Part shown: positions 1-12,569 of the stretch, one piece after another
How positions within the stretch are numbered: position 1 is the first letter of the stretch
How the letters are laid out: each line of letters starts with the position of its first letter
Assembly: GCF_030517065.1 (NCBI RefSeq)
Contig: NZ_CP103950.1
Location: forward strand, 1 to 64,000
Length of the DNA stretch: 64,000 nucleotides
Source: Riemerella columbina
GTDB taxonomy: Bacteria; Bacteroidota; Bacteroidia; Flavobacteriales; Weeksellaceae
Direction: 5' to 3'
Translations under genes and position numbers: made by a program
The notes under the pieces: generated by a model
The model's input: the letters and a program-made list of their open reading frames with translations, nothing else
Databases searched by the model: none
What the model was told of the DNA's origin: nothing

Positions 1-9
1 ATAAACAAA

Positions 10-41
10 AAAAGCCGTGTACTGGTATGTACACGGCTTTT
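10..41 (-). terminator. rRNA operon terminator
   Basis: Perfect inverted repeat: AAAAGCCGTGTAC (10-22) pairs with GTACACGGCTTTT (29-41) around a 6-nt loop. Read on the minus strand the stem is followed by a T-rich run. It lies just past the 5S gene, so it is the intrinsic terminator of the rRNA operon. Confidence 0.9.
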
Positions 42-56
42 AACAAAAATAAAAAC

Positions 57-162
<106 letters not shown>

Positions 163-302
163 AGTTGGTTCCTATTTGCTCCTATGAAGCAAATGGTAGT
201 TTTATATTTTTATGCTATCTTGATTCAAGTAGCATAAATTATCGGTAATTAACATCACAAAGGCAAAACCTTGATTGCACTTATAAGGCTTGGTTTTATT
301 AA

Positions 303-3062
<2,760 letters not shown>

Positions 3063-3081
3063 CTAATTTATTGGTTACTCA

Positions 3082-3097
3082 AGCACTTATAAGTGCT
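3082..3097. repeat. 16-bp palindrome in the 23S leader
   Basis: AGCACTTATAAGTGCT is a perfect palindrome about 20 bp upstream of the mature 23S 5' end. It is inside the rRNA transcript, so it would form a small hairpin, perhaps part of precursor processing. The role is inference. Confidence 0.5.
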
Positions 3098-3133
3098 CGG
3101 TTTTCTCTTTGTGATGTCTTTTTACCGTTAATG

Positions 3134-3143
3134 TCAATGTTCT
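3134..3143 (-). promoter_or_regulatory. boxA-like leader motif before 23S
   Basis: Minus-strand AGAACATTGA, about 72-75 nt upstream of the 23S 5' end. The same 10-mer occurs at 5116-5125, at nearly the same distance before 16S. Position and repetition suggest an antitermination or processing signal of the rRNA transcript; the function is inferred. Confidence 0.5.
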
Positions 3144-3231
3144 TTAGTCTTGATTAGTCTCTATTGCTTTCCTTTAAACGAAATGGCTCTCATTTCTTTA
3201 CTATAAAGTCTTCCAATAGTCTAATCTATTG

Positions 3232-3305
3232 TGGAGAATAAGGGAGTCGAACCCTTGACCTCCTGCGTGCAAGGCAGGCGCTCTAGCCAGCTGAGCTAAT
3301 TCCCC
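3232..3305 (-). tRNA. tRNA-Ala (anticodon TGC)
   Basis: 74-nt cloverleaf on the minus strand. The acceptor GGGGAAT pairs with ATTCTCC (one G-T pair), followed by discriminator A at 3232. The anticodon arm CTGCCTTGCACGCAGG exposes TGC, and the T arm has GGGTTCGACTCCC. CCA is not encoded. It lies in the 16S-23S spacer, transcribed after tRNA-Ile. Confidence 0.96.
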
Positions 3306-3320
3306 CTCTCTTTCAATTAG

Positions 3321-3394
3321 TAGTCTCGGGCAGGCTCGAACTGCCGACCTCTACATTATCAGTGTAGCGCTCTAACCAGCTGAGCTACGAGACT
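3321..3394 (-). tRNA. tRNA-Ile (anticodon GAT)
   Basis: 74-nt cloverleaf on the minus strand. The acceptor AGTCTCG pairs with CGAGACT, with discriminator A. The anticodon arm CTACACTGATAATGTAG exposes GAT, and the T arm has GGCAGTTCGAGCCTGCC. CCA is not encoded. It follows 16S in the transcript, the usual Ile-Ala spacer order. Confidence 0.96.
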
Positions 3395-3522
3395 CTGTAA
3401 TCTCTTCCCTTTATACTAATCTTTAGGGGTTATATTTTTAATATTACAACCAACCAGTAAAAAACCAAAGCTTACTTTAAGTAAGTACTCTTGTTTTTGT
3501 TTATACTCCAAATGAGTCTCTA

Positions 3523-5042
<1,520 letters not shown>

Positions 5043-5115
5043 ATGTTTTTCCCGTCTCACTCAAAGTTTTTGTTACGCTTTGGTTTTTATCCTTACTTGG
5101 TTGTTATATCTTAAT

Positions 5116-5125
5116 TCAATGTTCT
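5116..5125 (-). promoter_or_regulatory. boxA-like leader motif before 16S
   Basis: Minus-strand AGAACATTGA about 75 nt upstream of the 16S 5' end, inside the predicted leader of all four rrn promoters. It is identical to the element before 23S. Confidence 0.5.
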
Positions 5126-5186
5126 CTATTCTTCTCTCGCTCACCTTCCTAAGCCCCTCTCAGAAACTTCGTCCGATTTGCGAGTG

Positions 5187-5216
5187 CAAAAGTAAAACTT
5201 ATTTTTGAAATGACAA
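5187..5216 (-). promoter_or_regulatory. rrn promoter P1 (closest to 16S)
   Basis: Minus strand: TTG (complement of 5214-5216), 19-nt spacer, TACTTTTG (complement of 5187-5194). This fits the Bacteroidota -33/-7 consensus TTG-N17-23-TAnnTTTG. The predicted start near 5180 gives a leader of about 140 nt. The segment 5175-5226 is nearly identical to that around P3. Confidence 0.85.
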
Positions 5217-5284
5217 AATATTTTTTAATATTTTTTCAGTAATCTTTTAAGCTTCTCTTGCGCTCCGTTTTTGAATTCGGACTG

Positions 5285-5314
5285 CAAAGATACAACTTAT
5301 TTTTTAACTACCAA
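5285..5314 (-). promoter_or_regulatory. rrn promoter P2
   Basis: Minus strand: TTG (5312-5314), 19-nt spacer, TATCTTTG (5285-5292). Located 98 bp upstream of P1, with the same spacing as P1 and P3. Confidence 0.8.
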
Positions 5315-5384
5315 ATTTTTTGTAAAAAATTTTTATCTTACCTTTCGTTCTCTTTCGCCGCTCACCATCTCTGATTTGCGAGTG

Positions 5385-5414
5385 CAAAAGTAAAACTTAT
5401 TTCTGATATGACAA
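5385..5414 (-). promoter_or_regulatory. rrn promoter P3
   Basis: Minus strand: TTG (5412-5414), 19-nt spacer, TACTTTTG (5385-5392). About 50 bp around it (5372-5425) repeat the P1 region with only two or three mismatches, which suggests P1 and P3 arose by duplication. Confidence 0.82.
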
Positions 5415-5487
5415 AATATTTTTTAATCTTTTTTTAAAAAATATTTCCTTAAATTCAATACCGCTCTACTCTCTCGTAATGAGGGTG

Positions 5488-5518
5488 CAAAAATACCCCT
5501 TACTCCTCAATCCTCCAA
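5488..5518 (-). promoter_or_regulatory. rrn promoter P4 (most distal)
   Basis: Minus strand: TTG (5516-5518), 20-nt spacer, TATTTTTG (5488-5495), 103 bp upstream of P3. The spacer is more GC-rich than those of the others. The rest of 5520-5670 is AT-rich with no gene seen. Confidence 0.7.
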
Positions 5519-5673
5519 ATCTTTTTACACCTTTTTTTACCCTATTATTACTAACACCCTGTTAATCAATGCTAAAAATTTTATACTCCCCCTGAAATAT
5601 AAAATACGGGATTGTCTGATGTACTATATATACTATAAGTATACACATATAAAAGTATATGAGTGGTTTTTTA

Positions 5674-5681
5674 TATCTTTG
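5674..5681 (+). promoter_or_regulatory. -7 element before the SprT-like gene
   Basis: TATCTTTG matches TAnnTTTG and ends only 5 nt before the ATG at 5687. No clear TTG lies at the right distance upstream. If it is used, transcription would start at or next to the ATG, giving a leaderless mRNA. Confidence 0.55.
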
Positions 5682-5686
5682 TATTT

Positions 5687-6292
5687 ATGTCGTTAGATGC
5701 TTTATCTTCTTTTATGCCTGTGGGCGCACTGAATTATCTTTCTGTTTGGGGGAGCGCATTTCCTATTCATATTAAAGTAACCCGCCCAAGACATTCTAAA
5801 CTGGGAGATTATCGGAAACTTAAAAATGGGAAACATCAAATCACGATTAACGGTAATTTGTCACCTTTTCTTTTCTTTTTTGTGCTGACTCACGAGATGG
5901 CACATTTAATCGCTTTTGAAAAATATCAAAGGATTAGCCCACATGGTAAGGAATGGAAACAGACTTTCGGGCAGTTACTTTTGGAAAGTTTGGAGGTTTA
6001 CCCTCAGGATTTGCAGGAAATTTTAAAATCATTCGCTAAAAATCCGAAAGCCAGTTTTAATGCTGATGTCTCTTTGGCGAGGTATTTTAAAGCCCCTCCT
6101 TCTCATCAATCCCTAATCGAAGATTTGGAACTCGGTGATGTGTTTTATTATAGATCGCAAGAATATCAAATCCACGAAAAAAGAAAAAAGCGTTACCTTT
6201 GTATCCACCTCGGTACAGGGCGACAGTATTTATTTAGCCCTACGGCAGAGGTTCAACCATTAAAATTACTGAATAATGAACATGAAAAATAA
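5687..6292 (+). CDS. SprT-like zinc metalloprotease domain protein
   Basis: About 201 aa, soluble. HEMAH (residues 69-73) is a zinc-metalloprotease HExxH motif, and a downstream SPHGKEWK segment carries the third histidine typical of SprT-like proteins. This family includes eukaryotic Spartan and bacterial SprT; the bacterial substrate is uncertain. The C-terminal part is basic and does not show the four-cysteine ribbon of classical SprT. The open frame extends 8 codons upstream, but the ATG at 5687 fits the -7 box just before it. The end overlaps the next gene by 11-17 bp, so the two are probably co-transcribed. Confidence 0.8.
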   Translation: MSLDALSSFMPVGALNYLSVWGSAFPIHIKVTRPRHSKLGDYRKLKNGKHQITINGNLSPFLFFFVLTHEMAHLIAFEKYQRISPHGKEWKQTFGQLLLESLEVYPQDLQEILKSFAKNPKASFNADVSLARYFKAPPSHQSLIEDLELGDVFYYRSQEYQIHEKRKKRYLCIHLGTGRQYLFSPTAEVQPLKLLNNEHEK

Positions 6293-7361
6293 TTATAGCG
6301 TTATTATGGCAGGAGGCATCGGCAGTCGCTTTTGGCCGCTGAGCACCCAAGATTTCCCTAAGCAATTTCAAGATATTTTAGGCGTAGGCAGAACGATGAT
6401 TCAGCAAACTTTTGACCGAATCTCTAAAGCGGTACCCATCGAGAATATTTTTGTAATTACTAATAAGGAATATGTGCAGCTGACTGCGGAGCAATTGCCC
6501 GAGCTGCCGCCACAAAATATCATAGGAGAACCGATGATGAAAAATACTGCCGCGTGTAATATTTATATGGCGAACATCATCTCTGAGCTTAATCCTAATG
6601 CCAATATCATTGTAACCCCTGCCGACCACATGATTTTAAAGGAGGGTTTGTTTTTGGAGAAAATCAACCTTGCTTTTTCTATCGTCGCACAGCACGATTA
6701 CCTTATTACTTTGGGCATCACGCCCACTCGCCCAGATACGGGTTACGGCTATATCCAAGTCATTGAACATCCTAACGATAGTCTTCTAAAAGTAAAAACT
6801 TTTACCGAAAAACCTAATTTAGAGTTAGCCAAAGCTTTTTTAGAAACAGGAGATTTCCTTTGGAATGCAGGTATTTTCATCTGGTCTGCTCAAAGTATTT
6901 TAAAAGCCTTCAGCACCCACCTCCCCGAAATGAAGCAATTGTTTGATGAATGCGACTACCAAGCCAATGATACCGAACCCAACTGCATCGAAAAAATTTA
7001 CTCTAAAGCCGAAAAAATCTCAATAGACCACGGTATTTTGGAAAAAGCCGAAAATGTTTATGTGATCCCTGCGGATTTAGGTTGGAGCGATTTAGGAACT
7101 TGGAATTCCGTTTATGATAACGCCGAGAAAGATGTCCACCATAATGCTATCAAATCTAAAAATATCCTGACCTATGATACCCAAGGTTGTATTGTTCGGT
7201 TAAAAAATGAACATAAAATCGCGATTATTGATGGATTAGAAGACTACATCATCGTGGATACTGAGAAAGCACTGCTCATCTGCCCAAGAGCTCACGATCA
7301 AAAAATAAAAGAATATGTTTTAGACCTGAAAGACAAAAAAAATGGCAATCAATTCATCTAA
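6282..7361 (+). CDS. manC: mannose-1-phosphate guanylyltransferase
   Basis: About 359 aa, cytoplasmic nucleotidyltransferase making GDP-mannose from mannose-1-phosphate and GTP, for glycan and LPS/O-antigen synthesis. The N-terminal signature is VIMAGGIGSRFWPLS followed by FPKQF (GGxGxR...PKQ), with FTEKP and a GWSDLGTW segment further on. The length matches the short form without the phosphomannose isomerase domain of longer ManC/AlgA enzymes. An alternative ATG two codons upstream (6276) exists; 6282 places the sheet-forming start as in relatives. It overlaps the SprT-like gene. Confidence 0.9.
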   Translation: MKNNYSVIMAGGIGSRFWPLSTQDFPKQFQDILGVGRTMIQQTFDRISKAVPIENIFVITNKEYVQLTAEQLPELPPQNIIGEPMMKNTAACNIYMANIISELNPNANIIVTPADHMILKEGLFLEKINLAFSIVAQHDYLITLGITPTRPDTGYGYIQVIEHPNDSLLKVKTFTEKPNLELAKAFLETGDFLWNAGIFIWSAQSILKAFSTHLPEMKQLFDECDYQANDTEPNCIEKIYSKAEKISIDHGILEKAENVYVIPADLGWSDLGTWNSVYDNAEKDVHHNAIKSKNILTYDTQGCIVRLKNEHKIAIIDGLEDYIIVDTEKALLICPRAHDQKIKEYVLDLKDKKNGNQFI

Positions 7362-7402
7362 ATCATAAAAAATGTTTATCTTTACTACCAAATCATATCG
7401 AA

Positions 7403-8935
7403 ATGTTAGTAAAGGTTTACGGCAGTGCCATCTATGGCGTTTCGGCACAGACCATCACGATAGAGGTTAATGTAGATAAAGGCATTGGCTACCATTTGGT
7501 GGGGCTTCCTGACAGCGCTATTAAGGAAAGTAGCCACAGAATCTCGGCAGCGTTAAAAAATGTAGGTTATAAATTACCTGGCAAAAAAATCATCATCAAT
7601 ATGGCACCAGCCGACCTTCGGAAAGAAGGCTCGGCGTATGATTTGAGCATTGCCATTGGGATTTTGGCGGCATCGGAGCAGATTGTTGCTGAAGATCTAC
7701 ACCGCTATATTATTATGGGCGAGCTTTCCTTAGACGGCGGACTGCAACCGATAAAAGGCGTTCTACCCATCGCCATCAAGGCGAGAGAAGAAGGCTTTAA
7801 AGGCATTATCCTCCCACAGCAAAATACGCGCGAAGCCGCCATTGTTAATGATTTAGAGGTCTACGGCGTAGAAAACATTAAAGAAGTAATTGATTTCTTT
7901 AATGAAGGAAAACCTCTTGTACCCACCACCATCAATACTCGAGAAGATTTTCAAAGCAAAATCAACCAATTCCCTTTTGATTTTTCCGAAGTTAAAGGGC
8001 AAGAAACCGCCAAACGCGCTATGGAAGTAGCAGCAGCAGGTGGGCATAACATCATTTTGATTGGTCCCCCAGGTAGCGGCAAGACCATGCTCGCCAAGAG
8101 AATTCCGAGTATTTTGCCTCCGCTCAGCTTGAAGGAAGCCTTGGAAACAACAAAAATTCATTCTGTGGCAGGGAAAATGGGCGCCGAAACCTCGCTAATG
8201 ACCATCAGACCTTTCCGAGCGCCGCACCACACCATCTCTGATGTAGCACTAGTGGGCGGTGGTGGCTACCCTCAACCTGGAGAAATCTCCTTGGCTCATA
8301 ACGGTGTTTTATTTTTAGATGAGATGCCCGAATTTAAACGAACGGTGTTAGAAGTGATGCGCCAACCGTTAGAAGATCGGGAGGTGACCATTTCTCGAGC
8401 CAAATTTACGGTCAACTACCCTGCCAGCTTTATGTTGGTTGCCTCTATGAACCCCAGCCCCAGCGGATTTTTCCCTGATGATCCCAACAACACCTCTTCG
8501 GCTTTTGAAATGCAACGCTATCTCAACAAACTCTCGGGACCACTATTAGACCGCATTGACATTCATATTGAGGTTCAAAAAGTGGATTTTGACCAACTGA
8601 CAGACCAGCGCCAAGGCGAACCCAGCCATAAAATAAGAGCGCGCGTGCTGAAAGCAAGGGAACAACAAAGTTTGCGCTTCAAAAATCTTCCCATAAGCTA
8701 TAATGCCCAAATGGGACCTAAAGAACTGAAATTGTTTTGCCAATTAGACGATGTCTCGCTCAAGTTGATTAAAACGGCGATGGAAAAACTCAACCTTTCA
8801 GCAAGGGCTTATGATAGGATTTTGAAAGTCGCCAGAACGATTGCCGATTTAGAAAATTCGGAGGATATTCTATCTCACCATATTGCGGAAGCCATACAAT
8901 ACCGAAGCCTTGACCGAGATTTTTGGAAAGTATAG
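7403..8935 (+). CDS. comM: YifB/ComM family Mg-chelatase-like AAA+ ATPase
   Basis: 510 aa. The N-terminal third is the Lon-protease-like ChlI domain (SAIYGVSAQTITIEVNVDKG onward). The central AAA+ Mg-chelatase domain has Walker A GPPGSGKTMLAKR near residue 220 and Walker B LFLDEMPEF, followed by the C-terminal ChlI helical domain. ComM of naturally transformable bacteria is a hexameric helicase that promotes branch migration during integration of incoming DNA. The gene follows manC by 41 bp and may be read from the same transcript. The function in this organism is inferred from the family. Confidence 0.9.
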   Translation: MLVKVYGSAIYGVSAQTITIEVNVDKGIGYHLVGLPDSAIKESSHRISAALKNVGYKLPGKKIIINMAPADLRKEGSAYDLSIAIGILAASEQIVAEDLHRYIIMGELSLDGGLQPIKGVLPIAIKAREEGFKGIILPQQNTREAAIVNDLEVYGVENIKEVIDFFNEGKPLVPTTINTREDFQSKINQFPFDFSEVKGQETAKRAMEVAAAGGHNIILIGPPGSGKTMLAKRIPSILPPLSLKEALETTKIHSVAGKMGAETSLMTIRPFRAPHHTISDVALVGGGGYPQPGEISLAHNGVLFLDEMPEFKRTVLEVMRQPLEDREVTISRAKFTVNYPASFMLVASMNPSPSGFFPDDPNNTSSAFEMQRYLNKLSGPLLDRIDIHIEVQKVDFDQLTDQRQGEPSHKIRARVLKAREQQSLRFKNLPISYNAQMGPKELKLFCQLDDVSLKLIKTAMEKLNLSARAYDRILKVARTIADLENSEDILSHHIAEAIQYRSLDRDFWKV

Positions 8936-8955
8936 CAAAAAAAACAATTAAAAAG

Positions 8956-8985
8956 TTGTATCATTAAAAAATAATCGCATATTTG
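8956..8985 (+). promoter_or_regulatory. promoter of the small secreted peptide gene
   Basis: TTG (8956-8958), 19-nt spacer, CATATTTG (8978-8985), one mismatch to TAnnTTTG. It lies 50 bp before the ATG at 9035. Confidence 0.55.
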
Positions 8986-9034
8986 TTTCATGAATAAAAT
9001 TTATTATTTTAATTAATTTAAAAGTTTTAACATT

Positions 9035-9272
9035 ATGAAAAGAAAAACATTTTTATTAAGTTTAGCATTAACATACATTTCTTCGTTTGTATTTGGATCG
9101 GAAAACTCAGTTAGTAATAACAGATGGCTCGATTAAGGAAGAGGGTTTTAATTACTTTATGATTAGTAACTGTGGCACATCTTCCGGACAATGGTGTGGT
9201 AGCGTGGAATCATTTGAAAAATTTGTAAAGAGTTTCCTTGCACAAGATTGTGGTAACAATAACACAAATTAA
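9035..9272 (+). pseudogene. small secreted peptide gene with a +1 frameshift
   Basis: From ATG 9035 the frame encodes a clear signal peptide (MKRKTFLLSLALTYISSFVFG), then stops after 33 codons. In the neighbouring frame the sequence continues open to TAA at 9272, ending with a Cys-containing tail (NCG, QWCGS, QDCG). Removing one A from the run at 9102-9105 joins the two into a single ~78-aa secreted peptide. This is either a recent inactivation or a sequencing error in the homopolymer. The family is not recognised. A promoter lies upstream and a hairpin directly downstream. Confidence 0.65.
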
Positions 9273-9285
9273 TCAAACAACTTTA

Positions 9286-9315
9286 TTAGCCTTTAAGCTT
9301 ATCCTTAAAGGCTAA
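9286..9315 (+). terminator. hairpin after the small peptide gene
   Basis: TTAGCCTTTAAG (9286-9297) pairs with CTTAAAGGCTAA (9304-9315) around a 6-nt loop. The following run is only moderately T-rich. It separates the peptide gene from the GLPGLI gene, so it may be a partial terminator. Confidence 0.6.
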
Positions 9316-9333
9316 TTTAATGATTTATTGTTT

Positions 9334-10125
9334 ATGAAAAATTTAGTATTATTTATAACTGTATTATTATGCCATCTTTATATGGGACAATATAGAGTGG
9401 ATTATCGTGTTTGGCACAGGGTAGATTCTGCGGTAAGTATGAAAGATGTAAAGCCTTATGATATGAGCCTTTATCTAAAAGATGCCAAACGCTCGGTTTA
9501 TATATCACCCTTAAAAATTTATAATGATTCTTTAAGCCAAAGCAGAAAATCAAAGACCCTAGCGGATGTTAATTATATACTTTCTGCTATAAAAAGAGGG
9601 GGTAACCAAAAAGAATATATCACTGTAGATTTACAAACAGCATCTATTGACCAATATATAGATGTAACAACAGATTGGTTTAAATACTCTTCCAAAGGTC
9701 CACAATGGAAATTATTAGACAGTACCAAAAACATAGGACCATTTCTTTGCCGTCAAGCGACTACGGAGCTCTCAGGAAGAACCTATACCGCTTGGTACAC
9801 TGAAGAAATCCCTATTTCTGCAGGACCTTTTAAGTTGATTGGACTACCAGGCTTAGTATTATCAGCAGAAGATCAAGCAGGAGATATTAAAATAGAATTG
9901 GTAGAAATTAAAAAGTCTAATAAAGGAATAGAAGATTTAAACTTAAGTGAAGAAAATGTCAGCGATGTCAAGAATTATAATCAATTTCTAGAATTGATAA
10001 AAGCCTCATTCTATAATCGAGTGCATCCAAAACTGTATGAAAGCTTTGATCAAAATAGTAAAAAGCAAGCCGATGAACGCTACCAAGCAAGAGTTCGAAG
10101 ATACAACAACTTTATAGAACGCTAA
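9334..10125 (+). CDS. GLPGLI family secreted protein
   Basis: 263 aa from ATG 9334 (the frame is open from a TTG two codons earlier). It begins with a signal peptide (MKNLVLFITVLLCHLYMGQ). Residues near 170-180 read FKLIGLPGLVLSAED, the motif that names the GLPGLI family, found almost only in Bacteroidota and of unknown function. The C-terminus is charged (KKQADERYQARVRRYNN) and lacks a type IX sorting domain. It is probably periplasmic or surface-exposed. Pairing with a small secreted peptide upstream is seen here, but whether they function together is unknown. Confidence 0.85.
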   Translation: MKNLVLFITVLLCHLYMGQYRVDYRVWHRVDSAVSMKDVKPYDMSLYLKDAKRSVYISPLKIYNDSLSQSRKSKTLADVNYILSAIKRGGNQKEYITVDLQTASIDQYIDVTTDWFKYSSKGPQWKLLDSTKNIGPFLCRQATTELSGRTYTAWYTEEIPISAGPFKLIGLPGLVLSAEDQAGDIKIELVEIKKSNKGIEDLNLSEENVSDVKNYNQFLELIKASFYNRVHPKLYESFDQNSKKQADERYQARVRRYNNFIER

Positions 10126-10143
10126 AATTTCTTATGCACAGAT

Positions 10144-10180
10144 AAAAAAAGACTGCCTCAAAATTGAAGCAGTCTTTTTT
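10144..10180. terminator. bidirectional terminator
   Basis: A-run, then GACTGC paired with GCAGTC, with additional TCAA/TTGA pairing in the loop, then a T-run. It sits between the convergent GLPGLI gene and rplY and has a T-tract on the 3' side for either strand. Confidence 0.85.
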
Positions 10181-10200
10181 TATTGTAAAAGATGACGCTA

Positions 10201-10830
10201 TTATTCTGCAGATTCAGCAGCTGGCGCTTCTCCTTCTGTTTCTTCTTCGTCTTCATCATCATCAGCGATAGCACCGCCTTTCATTGCAGTTCTTGACATC
10301 TTAACTGCCACAACCACTGCATTATCTGGATGCATAAAAGTGTAAGCTTCGTTTTTGATATCGCCAACATAGATTTTGTTACCAATTCTTAATTTGGTCA
10401 CATCAATCACGATTTCGTCTGGCAAATTAGCTGGTAGCGCTTTTAGTTTTAGTTTTCTGAAAGACTGTCTAAGCACACCACCGGCAACTACCCCTCTTGC
10501 TCTACCTGTAATTCTTACTGGTACTTCCATCACCACAGGCTTATCTTCGCTAAGTTGATAGAAATCTGCATGGAGAATTCTGTCTGTAATCGGGTGGAAC
10601 TGAATGTCTTGTAATACCGCTGGAATAGTCTCTCCATTTACTTCAATAGATACCGTGTGTGCATCTGGAGTATAAACCAAGTTTTTGAAAGATTTTTCTT
10701 CTGTAGAAAAATGTACTGGGTCATTACCTCCATAAACAACACAAGGGACTAATTCAGCATCGCGTAACGCTTTTGTTGCTTTTTTGCCTACGCTTTCTCT
10801 TTTCTGTCCTTGAATTGTAATAGATTTCAT
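10201..10830 (-). CDS. rplY: 50S ribosomal protein L25/Ctc
   Basis: 209 aa. The N-terminal L25 domain ([20 protein letters not shown]) binds 5S rRNA. The C-terminal TL5/Ctc-type beta domain ends in a very acidic tail ([20 protein letters not shown]), as is common in Bacteroidota. It lies 56 bp downstream of prs on the same strand; the prs-rplY pair is a conserved arrangement, so the two are likely co-transcribed and stop at the terminator at 10144-10180. Confidence 0.95.
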   Translation of the reverse strand: MKSITIQGQKRESVGKKATKALRDAELVPCVVYGGNDPVHFSTEEKSFKNLVYTPDAHTVSIEVNGETIPAVLQDIQFHPITDRILHADFYQLSEDKPVVMEVPVRITGRARGVVAGGVLRQSFRKLKLKALPANLPDEIVIDVTKLRIGNKIYVGDIKNEAYTFMHPDNAVVVAVKMSRTAMKGGAIADDDEDEEETEGEAPAAESAE

Positions 10831-10886
10831 TTATAAAAATTTTAAATTGTTTTTAACTTTATTGTTTATTACTTACTGAAAATCAA

Positions 10887-11825
10887 TTAGATAATAAACT
10901 TATCACTGATGGATTTATGCTCGTGTACCATTTTCATCACCTCAGCAAATAATGGGGCGCAAGATAGCACTTTTATTTTAGATGGGCAATTATTTTTGAT
11001 AGGAATTGTGTCTGTTACAATAACTTCCGTTATTTTTGAGTTTTCAATATTCTCATAAGCCTTGCCAGAAAGCACAGGATGCGTTGCCATAGCTCTTACA
11101 CTTTTGGCACCTTTTTCTATCAAAATATCCGCCGCCTTGCAGAGGGTTCCTGCGGTGTCTATCATATCATCAATTAAAATCACATTTCTGCCCTCTACAT
11201 CTCCAATGAGGAACATCTCCTCTACCACATTGGCTTTCTTGCGTTCTTTGTAGGCGATAACCACCTCTGCACCCAAGTGCCCTGCATAATTTTTGGCACG
11301 CTTGGCACCTCCCATATCTGGCGATGCAATGGTGAGGTTGTCTAAATTTAAAGATTTAATGTAATCCACAAAAATGGTGGAAGCATAAAGATGATCCACA
11401 GGAATTTCAAAAAAGCCTTGGATTTGGTCGGCGTGGAGGTCCATCGTCATAATCCGTGTAGCACCAGCTGCCGTTAATAAATTAGCAACCAACTTGGCAC
11501 CAATAGGCGCTCTTGGCTTATCTTTTCTATCTTGTCTGGCTAATCCATAATAAGGTAAAACCACGGTAATACTCTTTGCTGATGCGCGTTTGGCGGCATC
11601 TATCATCAGTAATAATTCTAAAAGATTATCCGCTGGTGGAAAGGTAGAACCGATTAAAAAAACGCGACCGCCCCTCACCGATTGGTCTAATACGGGCTCA
11701 AATTCGCCATCGCTAAACGCTTGAAAATTGATTTTCCCTAATTCTTGTCCGTATTCTTTAGCAATTTTCTCCGCTAAATCTTTACTTGTTCTGGTACTAA
11801 ATAGATAGCTTGCTTGGTGTGACAT
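10887..11825 (-). CDS. prs: ribose-phosphate pyrophosphokinase
   Basis: 312 aa, cytoplasmic. It makes PRPP from ribose-5-phosphate and ATP for purine, pyrimidine, histidine, tryptophan and NAD synthesis. Visible motifs: ARQDRKDKPRAPIGAKLVAN (ATP/ribose-5-P loop), MDLHADQIQGFF and the PRPP-binding VILIDDMIDTAGT. The length is that of class I PRPP synthases. A TAATTTTG (-7 type, complement of 11846-11853) lies 21 bp before the ATG. No gene was seen in 11826-12043. Confidence 0.96.
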   Translation of the reverse strand: MSHQASYLFSTRTSKDLAEKIAKEYGQELGKINFQAFSDGEFEPVLDQSVRGGRVFLIGSTFPPADNLLELLLMIDAAKRASAKSITVVLPYYGLARQDRKDKPRAPIGAKLVANLLTAAGATRIMTMDLHADQIQGFFEIPVDHLYASTIFVDYIKSLNLDNLTIASPDMGGAKRAKNYAGHLGAEVVIAYKERKKANVVEEMFLIGDVEGRNVILIDDMIDTAGTLCKAADILIEKGAKSVRAMATHPVLSGKAYENIENSKITEVIVTDTIPIKNNCPSKIKVLSCAPLFAEVMKMVHEHKSISDKFII

Positions 11826-12043
11826 TTTTACTTTTTTACGCTGTGCAAAATTAAAAAATAAAACCTAACTTCCTACATATTCCATAAAAAATTAACCTTA
11901 AACTCAATGATGAAGATGCTTATAAAGGTGGAAACCGCCTCTCATAGTTAATAAGTTGGCAAGATTTTGTAATAAATCTACCTCAATATTCCCCAAAATA
12001 CAGAGTCGTAAAGCTATTTTTAAATATTATCAACATTTCTCCC

Positions 12044-12481
12044 CTACCGCTTTTCCTTAAAAAAATTTTTGATGATTAGGCTACATTCTTGTTCTAAAAT
12101 CCCCGTGACAATCTCTGTTTTGGGGTGGAGACTCAGTCCTTTATTGATAAAGCCTCGGTGGGTATCTCTGGCACCAATCACCACTTTTGAAATTTGGCTC
12201 CACGCTAAGGCTCCTGCGCACATCACGCAAGGTTCTAAAGTAACATAAAGCGTGCAATCGATCAGGTATTTGCCACCAAGAAAATGGGCTGTAGCAGTAA
12301 TAGCTTGCATCTCGGCGTGAGCCGTCACATCGTTTAGGGTTTCCGTTAAGTTATGCCCCCTTGCAATGATGCGCCCTTGGCTTACCATCACGCAACCTAC
12401 GGGAACTTCGCCACGCTCCAAGGCGGTCTCTGCCTCCATTAAGGCTTGCTTCATAAAGTATTGATCAGTCATCGTCATCAT
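12044..12481 (-). CDS. tadA: tRNA-specific adenosine deaminase (TadA type)
   Basis: 145 aa cytidine-deaminase-fold enzyme. Zinc and proton-shuttle motif HAEMQAI, and PCVMCAGAL with the two zinc cysteines. TadA converts A34 to inosine in tRNA-Arg(ACG). The FINKGLSLHPKTEIVTGILEQEC segment and short C-terminal helix agree with TadA, although related nucleoside deaminases are hard to exclude. The start is ambiguous among several early Met codons (MMTMTDQYFM). Confidence 0.88.
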   Translation of the reverse strand: MMTMTDQYFMKQALMEAETALERGEVPVGCVMVSQGRIIARGHNLTETLNDVTAHAEMQAITATAHFLGGKYLIDCTLYVTLEPCVMCAGALAWSQISKVVIGARDTHRGFINKGLSLHPKTEIVTGILEQECSLIIKNFFKEKR

Positions 12482-12569
12482 TTTAAAAGATGAGAGGCAA
12501 GAAAACCTGTCCTTACCTCTCTATTAACTATATGAAAAAACAATTGATGATTTTTCGGTTAAGAAAAAA

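Noticed and set aside
9087-9272. 61-aa frame starting at TTG, taken as an independent gene
   Set aside because: The TTG lies inside the signal-peptide coding region of another frame; one lost base joins both into one peptide, which is more likely.
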